From positions 206,966 through 270,965 of the forward strand of contig CAZEJG010000001.1 of the NCBI GenBank assembly GCA_964511625.1: 64,000 bases of DNA, read 5' to 3'. Positions within the stretch are counted from its first letter, which is position 1, and each line of letters opens with the position of its first letter. The position numbers and the translations under genes are program-made. Of this stretch, positions 24,222 through 33,035 are shown one piece after another. Below the pieces are notes generated by a model. The model saw only the letters and a list, made by a program, of their open reading frames with translations. It ran no database searches and was not told the origin of the DNA. The DNA is from Pseudohoeflea sp964511625. Its GTDB lineage: Bacteria > Pseudomonadota > Alphaproteobacteria > Rhizobiales > Rhizobiaceae.

Positions 24222-26252
24222 ATGCAGAACCTGCGCGTCGCAGTCGATGTCGGCGGAACATTCACCGACATCTGCATCATGGACGAGACCACCGGCAAGA
24301 TCCGGATCGAGAAGACCGCATCCTCGGTCGACCCGATCGACGGCATCATGTCGGGTGTGGAGAAGGCGGAGATCGATCTCTCGAAGGTCGCGCTCTTCTC
24401 CCACGGCACGACGGTCGCGACCAACGCCCTGATCACGCGACGTCTGCCGCGCGCGGCGATGGTCTGCACGCAAGGCTTTCGCGATGTGATCGAGATCCGG
24501 CGCGCCAACAAGGAGGACCTCTGGGACACCTACAAGGACGTCGTGCCGCCCTACATTCCCCGCCGCGACCGGATGACGGTGCCCGAACGCGTCAATGCGG
24601 CGGGCGAGATCGTCACGCCGCTCGATGAGGACGCTGCGCGTGAGGTCGCCCGCATCCTCAAGCGCCGCGGTGTGGCCGCAGTCGCCGTCTGCTTCATGAA
24701 CGCCTTCATGAACGGCGCCAATGAAAAGCGCATGAAGGAAATTCTCCAGGAGGCGATGCCCGACATCCCGGTCTCGACCTCCTCCGAAGTCCTGCCGGAA
24801 ATCTTCGAGCATGAGCGCTTCTCGACCACCGTCGCCAACGCCGTATTGAGCCCCGTCGTCGTCGATTATACCCGTCGCCTCGGTGAACGTCTGACGGCCG
24901 ACGGCTACACCCGCGATCTTCTGCTGCTCCACACCGGCGGCGGCGTGATGACACCGAAGAGCGTGGAGGATTTCTCCGCCCGTCTCGCCGGCTCCGGCAT
25001 CGCCGCCGGCGCCATCGCCAGCCGCCACATCGCCATGCTCTGCGGCTACCGCAACTCGATCGGCCTCGACATGGGCGGAACCTCGACCGACGTCTCGCTC
25101 GCCTATCACGGCCAGTCTCGGGTGACCAAGGACTGGTTCATCGAATACGGCTACCCGATCCGCTTTTCCTCCATCGAGGTGCTGACGATCGGGGCAGGGG
25201 GCGGCTCGCTCGCCTGGACGGACGAGGCCGGTTCGCTGCGCAACGGTCCGCAGTCGGCCGGCGCCAATCCGGGGCCTGCCTGTTACGGCAACGGCAATAC
25301 CGAACCCACCAACACCGATGCCAATGTCGTCCTCGGCCGCCTCGGCACCTCGCTTGCCGGCGGCAAGATCACGCTCGATCCGAAGCTCGCCGAAGGCGCG
25401 GTCGACAAGATCGCGTCCTCCTTCGATCTCGAACGACATGCCGCCGCCAACGCCATCATCCAGGTGGCAAACGCCAACATGTCCGATGCGGTCCGGCTGA
25501 TCTCGATTTCCCGAGGTTACGACCCGCGCGACTTCGCCCTCGTCGCCTTCGGCGGGGCCGGAGCCCTGCACGGCGCGGCGATCGCGAAGGAGCTGTCGAT
25601 CCCCGCTGTCATCGTGCCGCCGAACCCCGGTGTCACCTCGGCCCTCGGCTGCCTGCTCGTCGACATGCAGCACGATTTCTCGGAAAGCTTTATTGCCGGC
25701 GCCACCACCTGCGATCCGGCGGAGATCGAGGCTGCTTTCGTCCGCATGGAGAAGGAGGCGCTCGAGCGTCTGACCCATGAGGGTGTCGCGCAGGATGACA
25801 TCGTGCTCCAGCGCTCCGTCGACATGATGTATCAGGGCCAGTGGCGCTCGCTCGCCGTCGATGCGCCGAGCCCGGTCGCCGACATGGCTCCGCTCGTCGA
25901 GGCCTTCCACAGCGAACACAAGCGCGAATACAATTTCCGCCGCGACGAGACACCGGTGAGCCTCTACCGCCTCAATCTCAAGGCGACGGGTATCGTGCCG
26001 AAGGCCGATCTCGAAATCCACGAGCCGACCGGCGCCAGGCCGGAGCCGAAGACCCGGCGTCTCGTCTGGTTCGAGGGCGACGCGCCGAGTGATACGCCGA
26101 TCTACGAGCGCGACGACCTGCCGGCGGGTTTCGAACTCACCGGACCAGCGATCATCGAGCAGTTCGATTCCACCACCGTTGTGCCGCCAGGCACAAAGAT
26201 GGAAGTCGACAAGTATCTCAACATCATCATCCGAATCGAGGCAGCAGCATGA
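24222..26252 (+). CDS. hyuA: hydantoinase/oxoprolinase subunit A
   Basis: This is a 676-residue protein of the HyuA/oxoprolinase-alpha family, with ASKHA-type phosphate motifs DVGGTFTD (residues 8-15) and DMGGTSTD, plus TIGAGGGS, AGANPGPACYG and GGAGALHG. The family opens hydantoins, 5-oxoproline, caprolactam or similar rings, usually using ATP. ATG 24222 has a GAGGAGAGGAG ribosome site. It overlaps hyuB by ATGA (26249-26252) and forms a complex with it. Ring specificity is not readable. Confidence 0.93.
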   Translation: MQNLRVAVDVGGTFTDICIMDETTGKIRIEKTASSVDPIDGIMSGVEKAEIDLSKVALFSHGTTVATNALITRRLPRAAMVCTQGFRDVIEIRRANKEDLWDTYKDVVPPYIPRRDRMTVPERVNAAGEIVTPLDEDAAREVARILKRRGVAAVAVCFMNAFMNGANEKRMKEILQEAMPDIPVSTSSEVLPEIFEHERFSTTVANAVLSPVVVDYTRRLGERLTADGYTRDLLLLHTGGGVMTPKSVEDFSARLAGSGIAAGAIASRHIAMLCGYRNSIGLDMGGTSTDVSLAYHGQSRVTKDWFIEYGYPIRFSSIEVLTIGAGGGSLAWTDEAGSLRNGPQSAGANPGPACYGNGNTEPTNTDANVVLGRLGTSLAGGKITLDPKLAEGAVDKIASSFDLERHAAANAIIQVANANMSDAVRLISISRGYDPRDFALVAFGGAGALHGAAIAKELSIPAVIVPPNPGVTSALGCLLVDMQHDFSESFIAGATTCDPAEIEAAFVRMEKEALERLTHEGVAQDDIVLQRSVDMMYQGQWRSLAVDAPSPVADMAPLVEAFHSEHKREYNFRRDETPVSLYRLNLKATGIVPKADLEIHEPTGARPEPKTRRLVWFEGDAPSDTPIYERDDLPAGFELTGPAIIEQFDSTTVVPPGTKMEVDKYLNIIIRIEAAA

Positions 26253-28198
26253 GCGACCAGACACTCGATCCCGTGACCTTCGAGGTCCTGAAGAACTCTT
26301 TCATCACCTCCGTCGACCAGATGGCCGAGCAGATTCTGAGAACCTGCTATTCCTTCGTCATGTACAACCGCGACTTCTCCTCGGCACTGCACGATGCCGA
26401 GGGCAATTCGGCTGCCCAGGGGAACCAGGATATCGCGGTCCATGTCGGCACGCTGCATTTCACCTGCAAGGCCGTCATAGAAGCCTTCAAGGGCGACATG
26501 CATCCCGGCGACGTCTACTGCACCAACGACCCCTATGCCGGCGGCACCCATTTCAGCGACGTCAGGCTGATCCGGCCGATCTTTCACGAGGGCAAGGTGA
26601 TCGCCTTCAGCCAGTCGAACGGTCACTGGTCCGATCTCGGCGGCAGCGTGCCCGGTTCCTTCGACGTCACCGCCCGCGACATGTTCCGCGAGGCGGTCCG
26701 CATCACCCCGATCCGCCTCTTTCACAAAGGCCGGTTCTGTGCGGACGTCGCCAACATGATCGCCGCCAACACCCGCGACCCGGCCTCGATCATCGGCGAC
26801 ATCCATTCGCAGGCACAGGCCACGCAAGTCTGCGAACGCGAGATCCTGCGGCTCGTCGACAAATACGGCGTCGACACCGTCACCAACGGCCTGTCCTCGG
26901 TGCAGGACTATGTCGAGCGCGCCGTGCGCCAGCGCATTTCCGATCTTCCGGACGGTGTCTGGGAAACCCAGGATTTCATCGACCAGGATCCGGCGGCCGG
27001 CGAGGGCATGATCCCGATCAAGGTGAAGATGACGATTAAGGGCGACCGGGTGACCTATGATTTCACCGGCAGCCACCCGACCATCGGCTCGATCTACAAC
27101 TCCGCCTTCGGCGCCACCTTCTCGGCGGTTGCCGCCGGCATGAAGACCTTCTTCCCGGACCTGCCGCTCAATTCCGGCTTCTACCGCGTCTTCGACATCG
27201 TCGCGCCGGAAGGCTCGATCGTCGACGCCAAATGGCCGGTGGCCGTGACCGGCTTCCTGATGCCGTTCGAAAAGATCATGAACGCGATCTACGAGATGTG
27301 GTCGCAGATTATCCCCGAACGCGCCATCGCCTGCGCCTTCAACCTCGAATATCTGCTGACCGGCGGCCAGGACGCGCGCACGCCCGAAAAGCCGATCTTC
27401 ATGTTCTACGACTGGCTTCCGGGCGGCTGGGGCGGCCGCAACGGCAAGGACGGCTCGAACATGACGACAGCCTGTTTCGGAACCGGGCTGATGGCACAGC
27501 CCGTCGAGGGGCAGGAGCGCGCCAACCCGATCCTGACCACGCGGTTCGAGGCGGAAACGGATTCGGCCGGCCCCGGCAAGTGGCGCGGTGGCGTGGGTGT
27601 GCGCAAGGTCTCCACCATGCTCGATTCCGCCAACACGGTGATCTCCTATATCTGCGACCGCGAGCGCGCCGTTGTCTGGGGGATCGAGGGCGGACTGCCG
27701 TCCATGCCGCACGGTCTCACCCTCACACGCGCCGGCAAGGAGCCCGAGTGGCTGGGCGCCACTTTCTCCGACGTGCCCATCGGTCCGGGCGACGAATTCG
27801 ACCGCCCCACGGCCGGCGGCGGCGGCTTCGGCGATCCGCTCGAACGCGATCCCGAGAAGGTGCTCGAGGATGTGATCGACGACTATGTCTCGGTCGAACG
27901 GGCGGCGAAGGATTATGGCGTAATCGTCATTCCCGTCGATCCGGAAATATGCGAATACAGGCTCGATCTCGAAGCGACGAAGGCCGAACGCGAGAAGATC
28001 CGCGCCGCGCGCCTCGACTGGTTCAGGAAACCGCCCGAAGACGTCGCCGAGGACTATCGGAACGGAAAGATCGACATGCTCGACGCTGTGCGCCGCCATG
28101 CTGTCATCCTCGACTGGGAAACCGGCGAATTGTTGCCGAATTCTACCGCCCAGTTCCGGGAGATGTTCGAAAAGCGCACCGCTGCCGCCTGGGCCTGA
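26249..28198 (+). CDS. hyuB: hydantoinase/oxoprolinase subunit B
   Basis: This is a 649-residue partner of HyuA. Motifs are DPVTFEVLKNSF at the start, NDPYAGGTHFSDVRLI in the N-terminal domain, and the terminal signature TAGGGGFGDPLERDPEKVLEDV. It completes the ATP-dependent ring-opening enzyme. It is at the longer end of the family; the last 50 residues after the DYVSVERA motif are a normal tail. A 10-base-pair hairpin follows the stop codon. Confidence 0.93.
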   Translation: MSDQTLDPVTFEVLKNSFITSVDQMAEQILRTCYSFVMYNRDFSSALHDAEGNSAAQGNQDIAVHVGTLHFTCKAVIEAFKGDMHPGDVYCTNDPYAGGTHFSDVRLIRPIFHEGKVIAFSQSNGHWSDLGGSVPGSFDVTARDMFREAVRITPIRLFHKGRFCADVANMIAANTRDPASIIGDIHSQAQATQVCEREILRLVDKYGVDTVTNGLSSVQDYVERAVRQRISDLPDGVWETQDFIDQDPAAGEGMIPIKVKMTIKGDRVTYDFTGSHPTIGSIYNSAFGATFSAVAAGMKTFFPDLPLNSGFYRVFDIVAPEGSIVDAKWPVAVTGFLMPFEKIMNAIYEMWSQIIPERAIACAFNLEYLLTGGQDARTPEKPIFMFYDWLPGGWGGRNGKDGSNMTTACFGTGLMAQPVEGQERANPILTTRFEAETDSAGPGKWRGGVGVRKVSTMLDSANTVISYICDRERAVVWGIEGGLPSMPHGLTLTRAGKEPEWLGATFSDVPIGPGDEFDRPTAGGGGFGDPLERDPEKVLEDVIDDYVSVERAAKDYGVIVIPVDPEICEYRLDLEATKAEREKIRAARLDWFRKPPEDVAEDYRNGKIDMLDAVRRHAVILDWETGELLPNSTAQFREMFEKRTAAAWA

Positions 28199-28233
28199 GG
28201 GTCCGGCGCCGACACATCTGTCTCCGGACCCTC
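28197..28233 (+). terminator. hairpin after hyuB, possible attenuator
   Basis: GAGGGTCCGG (28197-28206) pairs perfectly with CCGGACCCTC (28224-28233) across a 17-base loop. The next T-run (TATTTTT) is about 18 bases away, so it is a poor terminator but a good mRNA stabiliser or partial block before the aminotransferase gene. Confidence 0.4.
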
Positions 28234-28298
28234 GGGCCCGGAGCATTCTGTATTTTTCCGCGCGACCCAGAATGCGTCGCCGGCATCAGGAGACGGTC

Positions 28299-29651
28299 AT
28301 GACCCACCAGCCCAATTCCATCGAAGGCCGCGATATCGCCTATCACCTCCACTCCTATACCAATGCGCGCAAGCAGGAGGCGGAAGGATCGATCGTCATC
28401 GACCGAGGCGAGGGGATCTACGTCTACGACAATTCCGGCAAGCGCTATATCGAGGGCATGTCCGGCCTGTGGAGCGTCGGCGTCGGTTTCGGCGAAAAGC
28501 GCCTGGCCGAAGCCGCGATGCGGCAGATGGAGAAGCTTCCCTACTACCACACCTTCACCCAGAAGACGCACACACCGGCCGCCGAACTGGCCGAGAAGCT
28601 GGTCGCCATGGCGCCGGTTCCCATGTCGAAGGCCTATTTCACCAACTCCGGCTCCGAGGCCAACGACACGATGGTCAAGATGATCCGCTACCGGGCCAAC
28701 GCCATGGGCAAGCCGGAGAAGAAGAAGATCATCTCGCGCATCAAGGGCTATCACGGCGTCACCCTGGCCTCGGCCAGCATGACCGGTCTGCCCAACAACC
28801 ACCGCTCCTTCGACCTGCCGATGGAGGGTATTCTCCATACCTCGTGCCCGCATTTCCGCGTCTACAAGCACGACAACGAGACCGAGGCGGACTTCGTAGC
28901 CCGCATGGCGACCGATCTCGAATCGCTGATCGAAATTGAAGGCGCCGACACCATCGCCGCCTTCATCGGCGAGCCGGTGATGGGTGCGGGCGGCGTCATC
29001 GTTCCGCCTGCCGGGTACTGGGAGGCCATCCAGGCGATCCTCAGGAAGCACGACATTCTGCTCGTCGCGGACGAAGTGATCTGCGGTTTCGGCCGCACCG
29101 GCAACATGTTCGGCTCCCAGACCATGGAGATGGAGCCCGACATCATGACGCTCTCCAAGCAGCTGTCGTCGTCCTACCTGCCGATCTCGGCGCTTCTGAT
29201 CAACGACCGCGTCTACCAGCCGATCGCCGACGAATCCAAGGCCATCGGCACCTTCGGCCACGGCTATACCGCCGCCGGTCACCCGGTCGCCTCCGCCGTT
29301 GCGCTCGAAAACCTCAAGATCATCGAGGAGCGCGATCTCGTCGGTAATGTCCGGGCGCTCGCGCCGCGTTTCGCCGAAGCTCTCGGCACCTTCGCCGATC
29401 ACCCGTTGGTGGTCGAAACCCGCGGCATCGGCCTCATCGGCGCCATCGAACTCAAGCCCCGCGAGGGCATGGCGCCCGGCGCGCTCGGCGCACGCCTGTT
29501 TTCCATCCTGCAGGAAAACGGCCTCATCTCCCGCGCCATCCTCGATTCCCTCGCCCTCTGCCCGCCGATGATCATCGACGACAGCCAGCTCGATGAGATG
29601 TTCGGGATCTTCGAGAAGTCGCTCGATCAGCTGAAGGCTGAACTGGGGTAG
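28299..29651 (+). CDS. class III aminotransferase (PLP-dependent)
   Basis: This is a 450-residue fold-type I enzyme. It has MSGLWSVGVGFGEKRLAEAA at the N-terminus, the cofactor-binding TNSGSEANDTM, DEVICGFGRTGNMFG (PLP-interacting Asp), and the Schiff-base lysine in TLSKQLSSS. It belongs to the omega-amino acid:pyruvate aminotransferase group. It probably removes the terminal amino group freed by ring opening and feeds the product to the SDR enzymes. ATG 28299 is preceded by AGGAGACGG. Last gene of the cluster, followed by a terminator. Confidence 0.92.
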   Translation: MTHQPNSIEGRDIAYHLHSYTNARKQEAEGSIVIDRGEGIYVYDNSGKRYIEGMSGLWSVGVGFGEKRLAEAAMRQMEKLPYYHTFTQKTHTPAAELAEKLVAMAPVPMSKAYFTNSGSEANDTMVKMIRYRANAMGKPEKKKIISRIKGYHGVTLASASMTGLPNNHRSFDLPMEGILHTSCPHFRVYKHDNETEADFVARMATDLESLIEIEGADTIAAFIGEPVMGAGGVIVPPAGYWEAIQAILRKHDILLVADEVICGFGRTGNMFGSQTMEMEPDIMTLSKQLSSSYLPISALLINDRVYQPIADESKAIGTFGHGYTAAGHPVASAVALENLKIIEERDLVGNVRALAPRFAEALGTFADHPLVVETRGIGLIGAIELKPREGMAPGALGARLFSILQENGLISRAILDSLALCPPMIIDDSQLDEMFGIFEKSLDQLKAELG

Positions 29652-29691
29652 GGCACAGCGCCGGTACCCGGCCTCTGCGGAAAACAGGAAG

Positions 29692-29718
29692 CCGTCCCGC
29701 GAAGCGGGGCGGTTTTTT
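29692..29718 (+). terminator. rho-independent terminator after the catabolic cluster
   Basis: CCGTCCCGC (29692-29700) pairs with GCGGGGCGG (29704-29712), with one G-U pair, around a GAA loop. Six T bases follow. It marks the end of the cluster that starts at 11193. Confidence 0.88.
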
Positions 29719-29779
29719 CGCCAGTGCGCCTCTTGAAACAGCACACTGATCATATTTCAATCGCCTTGAAATTTGCCTT

Positions 29780-30250
29780 TCAGGATATCGTTTTAGTAAA
29801 GCCACCTAGAAATCCACCAACTAGGGCTCCTATTTTTGTATAGATAGGCGGTGCCAACGTTACGTCCTGTGACAATGTCTCATTAATCGTTGCCCCTGGT
29901 AATTCCTCTCCAGTATTAAAGCTTAAAAGCTTAATCCCGAGGGAGGTTAGCTGAACGCCGCCAAATCCACTTTCACCGGCAGTGCCGGGAATCTCTTCCT
30001 GGTAGGTGATTGCACCTTCTTTCATGAGCCATGTCATCACGTCGAAAAAATGCTCATCGAGTTCGATCCATCCTTCGTCTAAATAATGCTGCTCGAACAA
30101 ATCAACCGGCCACAAATCGATTCTTCGAAGTCCACCTCCAGCCAATTTCGAAAGAATCCGACCGACGATCTCAAACGATTGAGCGAAATTATCTCGTGCC
30201 ACCTGCTCTGCTCCAGCGCCTAGGCTAAGTTTCGTTGGGATAGACTTCAT
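29780..30250 (-). CDS. hypothetical protein, AT-rich gene
   Basis: I do not recognise this 156-residue protein. The N-terminal half is helical. Residues about 55-115 have a winged-helix feel (FFDVMTWLMKEGAITYQEEI, then VQLTSLGIKLL). The C-terminal KIGALVGGFLGGFTKTIS is a glycine-rich hydrophobic stretch that could insert in or contact a membrane. Base composition is visibly AT-richer than the flanks and codon use differs from neighbours, so transfer is likely. It overlaps the upstream gene by 26 bases, suggesting a two-gene operon. Confidence 0.7.
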   Translation of the reverse strand: MKSIPTKLSLGAGAEQVARDNFAQSFEIVGRILSKLAGGGLRRIDLWPVDLFEQHYLDEGWIELDEHFFDVMTWLMKEGAITYQEEIPGTAGESGFGGVQLTSLGIKLLSFNTGEELPGATINETLSQDVTLAPPIYTKIGALVGGFLGGFTKTIS

Positions 30251-30635
30251 TTACTTCATATTCATTGGCGAAGATCTGATCTAAATATCCTTTATGCGTC
30301 AGCACGACGTTGAAGCGCTTAAAGAATCCAAAAAATTCGTCGTTCGTCATCGCAACATTAATTGATCGCAGAGGTGGCCGCTGTGGATCTTCCAAGAAAT
30401 CGTCGAATGTCGAGTAATTCTGGATGTCCGCAACAGTCAGCGTAACGGACATTTCCTTCACTGGACCGCCGTTATTTTCGCCGCTCCAGAATTCGATTGC
30501 CACAAGCGCTTCATTCTCAGTGGTATAGCCTTGGTCACAGAAGTATGAAAAGAGGTCTGCGCTGTCGCCACGATCCGCAGCGGCAGATCCAAGAAAATCA
30601 TCATATTGCACGGAGGCTCTGAAATTCTTCGCCAT
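30225..30635 (-). CDS. hypothetical protein, AT-rich gene
   Basis: I do not recognise this 136-residue acidic protein. It has no signal peptide or membrane segment and is rich in Phe and Asp (DDFLEDPQRPP, NDEFFGFFKRFNV). A very strong GGGGGGAG ribosome site sits just before the ATG. One line of sequence inside the overlap region (30241-30300) is 33% G+C by direct count, against clearly GC-rich surroundings. It precedes the 156-residue gene, and the pair may be a small accessory module such as a toxin/immunity or defence pair; that is a guess. Confidence 0.7.
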   Translation of the reverse strand: MAKNFRASVQYDDFLGSAAADRGDSADLFSYFCDQGYTTENEALVAIEFWSGENNGGPVKEMSVTLTVADIQNYSTFDDFLEDPQRPPLRSINVAMTNDEFFGFFKRFNVVLTHKGYLDQIFANEYEVNEVYPNET

Positions 30636-30857
30636 TTAACTCCCCCCAGTTTCCTGAAAAGTATGCTAACCGGAGTTTAAGATGAAGATAAATGCAATTA
30701 AAGGCTGATTCCGCGTCATTGTTGTCGCATTGGGTTAGACTGATGGCAAATCAGGACACCTTTGATGAGATATTCGGTGCAAGCCGACGAGGGCAGGCCA
30801 AACGGCAAAGCGCCATATCGACGCTTCTAGCGAACGTGCCGTTTTAATCTAATTTTA

Positions 30858-30933
30858 TGGTGAGCGCGCAGGGGTTCGAACCCTGGACCTACTGATTAAA
30901 AGTCAGTTGCTCTACCAGCTGAGCTACGCGCTC
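30858..30933 (-). tRNA. tRNA-Lys (anticodon TTT)
   Basis: Read on the minus strand, it folds as a full cloverleaf. The acceptor pairs GAGCGCG with CGCGCTC. The D-arm is GCTC/GAGC, the anticodon stem ACTGA/TCAGT surrounds the loop CTTTTAA (anticodon TTT), and the T-arm is CAGGG-TTCGAAC-CCCTG. The discriminator is A, and the CCA end is encoded. The two AT-rich genes lie on its 3' side, the usual side for elements that integrate at tRNA genes. Confidence 0.96.
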
Positions 30934-31195
30934 CCGAAAGAGGCCGGGTGACCGGCTCGGGTGGCGCGGAACATAGGCAGGGTCTTTCGCGCGGTCAACC
31001 ACAAAAACCGCGCTTTTCGTCCGCTTTCAACGGCTTGCTCGGGGGCGGCCTTGGCACCGGTCATGCAAGCCTCCGATCACCTCGGCCCGTGGCGCGTCAC
31101 ATCGTCCGTTCCGGAATTTGTGACTGGCCAGTGACCGCCCGCGGCGTTAGAAGCCCGGAACCGGATCGAGGCGCAGATCAAGAGGCCAGCTTTTC
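30934..31195. other. intergenic region between tRNA-Lys and ccdA
   Basis: This stretch of about 260 bases has no supportable gene. It must contain the promoters of tRNA-Lys (leftward) and of ccdA (rightward). No repeat or terminator stands out. Confidence 0.5.
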
Positions 31196-31942
31196 GTGAC
31201 GATCGCCGATATTTCGCTGCTGACCGCCGTCCTCGCCGGTGCGCTCTCCTTTCTCTCGCCCTGCGTGCTGCCGCTGGTGCCGCCCTATCTGTGCTACATG
31301 GCGGGCATCTCCTTCGATGATTTCAACCACGGCGAAGGTCCGCGCGATGGCGCGCTGCGCAGCCAGGTGTTTCGCTCTGCGCTGTTCTTCACGCTCGGCT
31401 TCGCCACCGTCTTCGTCGCACTCGGGGCAGGGGCGTCGACCATCGGCGTGGTGCTGCGGCAGAACATCGACCTGTTCTCCAAGATCGGCGGCGCCATCAT
31501 CATCATCATGGGCCTGCATTTCATGGGCGTCTTCCGCATCCCGCTCCTGGCGCGCGAAGCCCGGTTTGCGGGCGGCGGCAAGCCGGCCACGCTCTCGGGC
31601 GCCTATGTGATGGGGCTCGCCTTCGCCTTCGGCTGGACGCCCTGCATCGGTCCGGTTCTCGGCGCCATACTCGGCGTCGCGGCCTCGCGCGATACCGTCG
31701 GCTCAGGTGCGCTGCTGCTCGCTTTCTATTCGCTGGGTCTGGCCGTGCCTTTCTGGCTCGCGGCGCTGTTTTCAGGTGCCTTCATGCGCTTTCTCGGCCG
31801 CTTCCGCCGCCATCTCGGCACCGTGGAGAAAGTCACGGGCGGCCTTCTCGTGCTCACCGGCATCCTGTTCCTGACCGGTGGCATGGCCACCATGTCCTAC
31901 TGGCTGCTCGAAACCTTTCCGGCGCTCGGCCTGATCGGCTGA
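31196..31942 (+). CDS. ccdA: cytochrome c biogenesis protein CcdA
   Basis: This is a 248-residue membrane protein with about six hydrophobic segments. The redox-active cysteines are in the first and fourth segments: LSFLSPCVLPLVPPY and FGWTPCIGPVLGA. It passes electrons from cytoplasmic thioredoxin to periplasmic thiol proteins for cytochrome c maturation. The start is GTG 31196 with AGAGG upstream. It is convergent with the EamA-family gene, eight bases apart. Confidence 0.93.
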   Translation: MTIADISLLTAVLAGALSFLSPCVLPLVPPYLCYMAGISFDDFNHGEGPRDGALRSQVFRSALFFTLGFATVFVALGAGASTIGVVLRQNIDLFSKIGGAIIIIMGLHFMGVFRIPLLAREARFAGGGKPATLSGAYVMGLAFAFGWTPCIGPVLGAILGVAASRDTVGSGALLLAFYSLGLAVPFWLAALFSGAFMRFLGRFRRHLGTVEKVTGGLLVLTGILFLTGGMATMSYWLLETFPALGLIG

Positions 31943-31950
31943 TCCGGCGT

Positions 31951-32898
31951 TCAGGCGCGCGTATCGGCCCGCGTGCGGGGCCGTTTCGCCGTCGCCATCA
32001 CCAATCCCGTCAGCACCGTCGCGATTCCCACCAGATGATAGGGGTGGAACGGCTCGCCGAGCACGAGCACCGCCAGTCCCACGCCATAGGGCGGCAAGAG
32101 ATACATGAAGACGCCCGCCGTCGCGGCGCCGAGCTTGGCGATACCGTACTGAAAGCCCGAAAAGGCGAGCAGCGAGGCGAAAAAGATGATGCCCGCGATT
32201 CCGCCCCAGGCCGATCCGGTCACCGGCATCCGCGCGCCGGTCAGGAACTCGCCGAGTGCGACAGGTGCCAGCAGCAGTGCGCCGGCTGCTGCGATCACCC
32301 CGAACTGGGAGAGCGTGTTGAGGCCCTCGGGCCGGTGCTTACGCAACAGCACCGAGTAGGCCGCCCAGGAAATTGCCGCTCCGACGAACAACAGGTCGCC
32401 GATGTTGAAGCGCAGGGAAAGAAGTGTAGCCGGATCGCCTCTCAGCACGATCACCGCCACGCCCAGAAAGCCGATCACGATGCCGGCGGCCTCGCGCCCG
32501 GTGATCGGCCGGCCGTAGAAGATGCGCTCGATGATCAGGATGATCAGCGGCGAGGTGGTGTAGATCAGCGTGCCGTTGGTCGCCGTCGTGTGTTCGAGCC
32601 CGAGATAGACGATGCCGCCGCAGATCCACATGCCGAGAAAGCCGAGCAGCAGCCAGTGGCGCGGGTGGCCGGTGACGAAGGCGCGCGCCGGACCGATCTC
32701 GCGGATCACCCAGGGCGACAGCAGGATCGCGGCACCCGTCCAGCGCAGGAAGGCCAGGGTGAACGGCGCAACCTCGGGGATCGCCAGCCGTCCGAAGATC
32801 AGGTTCGACGAGAAGAACAGTGGCGTCACCAGCATGACGAGATAGGGAACGAGGCTGGCGCTTTCACCGTGAATCGGTGTTGAACTGGACTTGGACAT
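31951..32898 (-). CDS. DMT superfamily (EamA) transporter
   Basis: This is a 315-residue inner-membrane protein with about ten hydrophobic segments arranged as two EamA repeats. The first runs from PYLVMLVTPLFFSSNLIFGRLA; the second opens with GDLLFVGAAISWAAYSVLLR. Family members export amino acids or metabolites, or take up nucleosides; substrate not evident. It is divergent from glmU across 137 bases. Confidence 0.9.
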   Translation of the reverse strand: MSKSSSTPIHGESASLVPYLVMLVTPLFFSSNLIFGRLAIPEVAPFTLAFLRWTGAAILLSPWVIREIGPARAFVTGHPRHWLLLGFLGMWICGGIVYLGLEHTTATNGTLIYTTSPLIILIIERIFYGRPITGREAAGIVIGFLGVAVIVLRGDPATLLSLRFNIGDLLFVGAAISWAAYSVLLRKHRPEGLNTLSQFGVIAAAGALLLAPVALGEFLTGARMPVTGSAWGGIAGIIFFASLLAFSGFQYGIAKLGAATAGVFMYLLPPYGVGLAVLVLGEPFHPYHLVGIATVLTGLVMATAKRPRTRADTRA

Positions 32899-33035
32899 GG
32901 GCTCCCGGTATGTGCGGTGCGAACCCGTATGGCGGGCCCCGGATGGCGAGATGACGGACCCTATAGGGGATTCGTGGCCTCGGGCACAATCCGGCCATCC
33001 GCCGGCCGGCCATGGAATGAAGATGGAGAACTCAG

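Noticed and set aside
21721..28246. Very long open frames on the minus strand opposite the amidase, cyclase and hyuAB genes
   Set aside because: They are composition shadows: the plus strand has clear family motifs, overlapping starts and ribosome sites, while the minus frames are Arg/Asp/Gly-rich without recognisable domains.
29700..30860. Search for a duplicated tRNA-Lys 3' end as an attachment site for the AT-rich module
   Set aside because: No second copy of the T-arm or acceptor sequence is visible on the 3' side within the window, and no integrase gene is present.
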